This document shows, in pieces, positions 62,371 through 64,000 of a DNA stretch of 64,000 bases. This DNA is from CAVXEH01 sp963805305. Lineage in GTDB: Bacteria > Chloroflexota > Limnocylindria > QHBO01. How positions within the stretch are numbered: position 1 is the stretch's first letter; the number at the start of each line of letters is the position of its first letter. The translations under genes were made by a program, and so were the position numbers. The DNA is taken from contig CAWDTM010000008.1 of the NCBI GenBank assembly GCA_963805305.1, positions 186,001 to 250,000 of the forward strand, given 5' to 3'. A model generated the notes under the pieces. The model was not told the origin of the DNA, did no database searches, and saw only the letters and a program-made list of their open reading frames with translations.

Positions 62371-62612
62371 GCCGGGAGGGCCAGGCGGAGCTGACCGACA
62401 CGCTGCGCCGGCGCGGATTGGCGGCGCCGGCGCGCCTCCTCCTCGACGCGCATCGGCCGCTTCGCCCCATGCTCGCCGAGGCGGGCGCATTCCTGGGGCC
62501 GCTCCTGCGGCCGATGCTCGGGCGGCGCTACGGCAGGGTGCAGGCGCTCCTGGACGATCCCGAGCGATACGACGCGATGATCGAAGGACTGGGCGATGCC
62601 GAACATCGGTGA
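62367..62612 (+). CDS. Small Arg/Leu-rich protein of unknown function
   Basis: An 81-residue product, basic and helical, with repeated RP/LRPML segments (HRPLRPMLAEAG, GPLLRPMLGRRYG). I recognise no family. It overlaps the macro gene (ATGA) and the next gene by 17 bp, which suggests translation within the operon. Confidence 0.5.
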   Translation: MSREGQAELTDTLRRRGLAAPARLLLDAHRPLRPMLAEAGAFLGPLLRPMLGRRYGRVQALLDDPERYDAMIEGLGDAEHR

Positions 62613-63468
62613 CCTGGTCGGCCGCCTGATCGGCATCGTGGGTGACGCGATCAGCTCGTCCTCCGCGCGCCTGGGTCCGGCCGCCACAGCCACCGTCCTG
62701 CTGGTGCTCCTCGTGCTCCTGGCGCTCCTCGCTCGTCCGGTGACCCGCTGGACCACGCGGGACCTGGGACGGCTCGCGTCGCTGCCCCGCGGGCTTGCGA
62801 TCGCCGCGGAGGCCGGCGCGGGTGCCGCGGTCTCGCTGGGAACCGCGGGGGTGGCGCGCTCGGTGACCGCGGTCCAGCGCCTGCAGACGCTCGCGGCCCT
62901 GCCGCTGCTCGGGCACGTCGCGCGGGCGGCCGCGCGGGCCGGCGTCCCGCTGGAGGTCACGACGAACGACCCGGTCGCGGCGCACCTGGCCGACGCCACG
63001 CTGGCGACGGCGCACGACCGCACGGGAACGCCCGAGCGGCTCGGACGATCGCGCGTGACGTACGTCGGCGAGGGCCGAGCGACGGAAGCGGTGCGGGCCC
63101 TGGTCGCGCATGGCGGCGGAGAGCACCTCGCATCGTCCGCGAGCGATCACGCAATGTCGCTGGTGCTGGGTGGCGTGGCCGAGGAGGGCCTGCTGCTGAT
63201 GATGGGCGCGGCGACCGGCGAGGCCGCCACCACGTTCGGGACCGCGTCCGCATCCGGGGCGTCTTCGGTGCTCCTCACCGGGGAGGGAACGCTCATCGGG
63301 CCGGAGCTGTTCGTGGCAGGGTCCGACCTGCGGCCCGGCGGCGTGCGGGCCGGCGTGCTCGCCGCCAACCGGCTCATCTGGCTGGCGGCCGCGGTCCTCG
63401 TCGCCGGATCGCTCCTCCAGCTCCTCGGTGTCGTGGACATCGCCGGCTTCCTCGTGGGGCGTGCCTGA
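62596..63468 (+). CDS. Membrane protein of unknown function (possibly DUF6754-like)
   Basis: The 290-residue protein has an N-terminal membrane helix (about 27-47), a central soluble domain and one C-terminal helix (about 255-278). The middle contains GAAVSLGTAGVARSVTAVQRLQTLAALPLLGHVAR-like and GVAEEGLLLMMGAATGEAATTFGTAS segments that recall uncharacterised Chloroflexota proteins of the DUF6754 kind. That match is from memory and tentative. It appears to form a unit with the next membrane protein. Confidence 0.6.
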   Translation: MPNIGDLVGRLIGIVGDAISSSSARLGPAATATVLLVLLVLLALLARPVTRWTTRDLGRLASLPRGLAIAAEAGAGAAVSLGTAGVARSVTAVQRLQTLAALPLLGHVARAAARAGVPLEVTTNDPVAAHLADATLATAHDRTGTPERLGRSRVTYVGEGRATEAVRALVAHGGGEHLASSASDHAMSLVLGGVAEEGLLLMMGAATGEAATTFGTASASGASSVLLTGEGTLIGPELFVAGSDLRPGGVRAGVLAANRLIWLAAAVLVAGSLLQLLGVVDIAGFLVGRA

Positions 63469-63470
63469 GG

Positions 63471-64000
63471 ATGCGGCGCTCGATCTACGCGGCGATCGTC
63501 ACGGCGGTCGGCATCCTGATCCTCGCCGACCTGGTCATCGCGAATCCCGCGCTCGGCAGCGTCGCCGGATTCCTGACCGGTCTCCTCGTCCTGCTGGCCG
63601 CCGCCGCTGCGATCGCGGGCACCCTCTCCCTGCTCGCCCGCCACGGCTCGCGGATCGCACGGGGCACGGATCGCGTTGGTTCGCTCGCCGTCCTGCTTGG
63701 GATGGCACTCGTCCTGCTCCCCGGGCTGGCTCCCGGGTCGAGCGGTGCCGACGCGCCGGCGGTTCGCTGGGTGGTGGCCGCCCTGCTGGCTCCCCTGGTG
63801 GCGGCCGTCTTCGCCCTGCTCTTTCCGCTGCTCCTGGGCGCGGCGCGCCGGGGGCTTCGCCTGCGCGGCCGGGAGACCGGGGTGATGCTCGCTGGAGCCG
63901 TCGCGGTCCTTGTCCTTCTGCTGCCTATTGGTGGTGATCCCGGTGCCTGGCTGGCCTCGGTGGCTGGCTGGGTCCAGGCCGTGCCCGTGGCCGCCGTGTT
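63471..64000 (+). CDS. Polytopic membrane protein, partial at the window edge
   Basis: From ATG 63471 with GAGG just upstream, an open frame continues to the last base (176 full codons, no stop). It has five or more membrane helices (about 5-25, 30-52, 70-86, 100-122, 135-152). It follows the DUF6754-like gene by 2 bp. I recognise no family. Confidence 0.65.
   Translation, partial: MRRSIYAAIVTAVGILILADLVIANPALGSVAGFLTGLLVLLAAAAAIAGTLSLLARHGSRIARGTDRVGSLAVLLGMALVLLPGLAPGSSGADAPAVRWVVAALLAPLVAAVFALLFPLLLGAARRGLRLRGRETGVMLAGAVAVLVLLLPIGGDPGAWLASVAGWVQAVPVAAV

Overview
This is a GC-rich bacterial chromosome window of about 64 kb, packed with genes and carrying no tRNA, rRNA, insertion sequence, CRISPR array or prophage that I can see. 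The proteins and layout fit a Chloroflexota bacterium of the Limnocylindria type. Supporting points are a large beta' subunit with a coiled-coil insertion after the first zinc site, an S12 with an inserted segment after residue 24, zinc-type S14, S4, L24 and L36, and many GTG/TTG starts with ATGA/GTGA overlaps. The class assignment is inference; no marker here settles it.

Positions 1-22.7 kb are accessory and metabolic. A catabolic cassette (end of a TPP enzyme, an enolase-superfamily enzyme, a fused FAD/Fe-S dehydrogenase) converges on an NAD-type malic enzyme. On the minus strand follow a flavodoxin, an ABC-2 exporter pair and a zinc operon (zur-znuA-znuC-znuB) with an operator-like palindrome inside its promoter. 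Next come a 916-residue ADP-forming acyl-CoA synthetase/GNAT fusion, a small membrane protein, a MaoC dehydratase, an alpha/beta hydrolase, the GTPase TypA, a cupin, a small cysteine-containing protein, a GH3 lipoprotein and a second ABC exporter pair.

Positions 22.8-53.9 kb form one continuous information-processing block: rpoB-rpoC, an AadA-like adenylyltransferase, then the joined str, S10, spc and alpha operons (rpsL to rplQ), truA, rplM and rpsI, ending in a strong hairpin at 53861-53889. Three good promoters drive it, ahead of rpoB, rpsL and infA. All three share a sequence element at a fixed distance after the -10 box.

Positions 53.9-64 kb hold the cell-envelope operon: cdaA (c-di-AMP synthase), its YbbR partner, glmM, glmS, acpS, nnrD, alr, a divergent macro-domain protein, a small protein and two membrane proteins, the last cut by the window edge. 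It links second-messenger signalling to amino-sugar and D-alanine supply.

The most unusual items are: a leader before the aadA-like gene that can fold in two mutually exclusive ways, one of which hides the ribosome binding site; an EF-hand-like loop in the C-terminal tail of RpoC; a shared leader element at the rpoB, rpsL and infA promoters; and a set of leaderless genes whose -10 box ends exactly 6 nt before the start codon.
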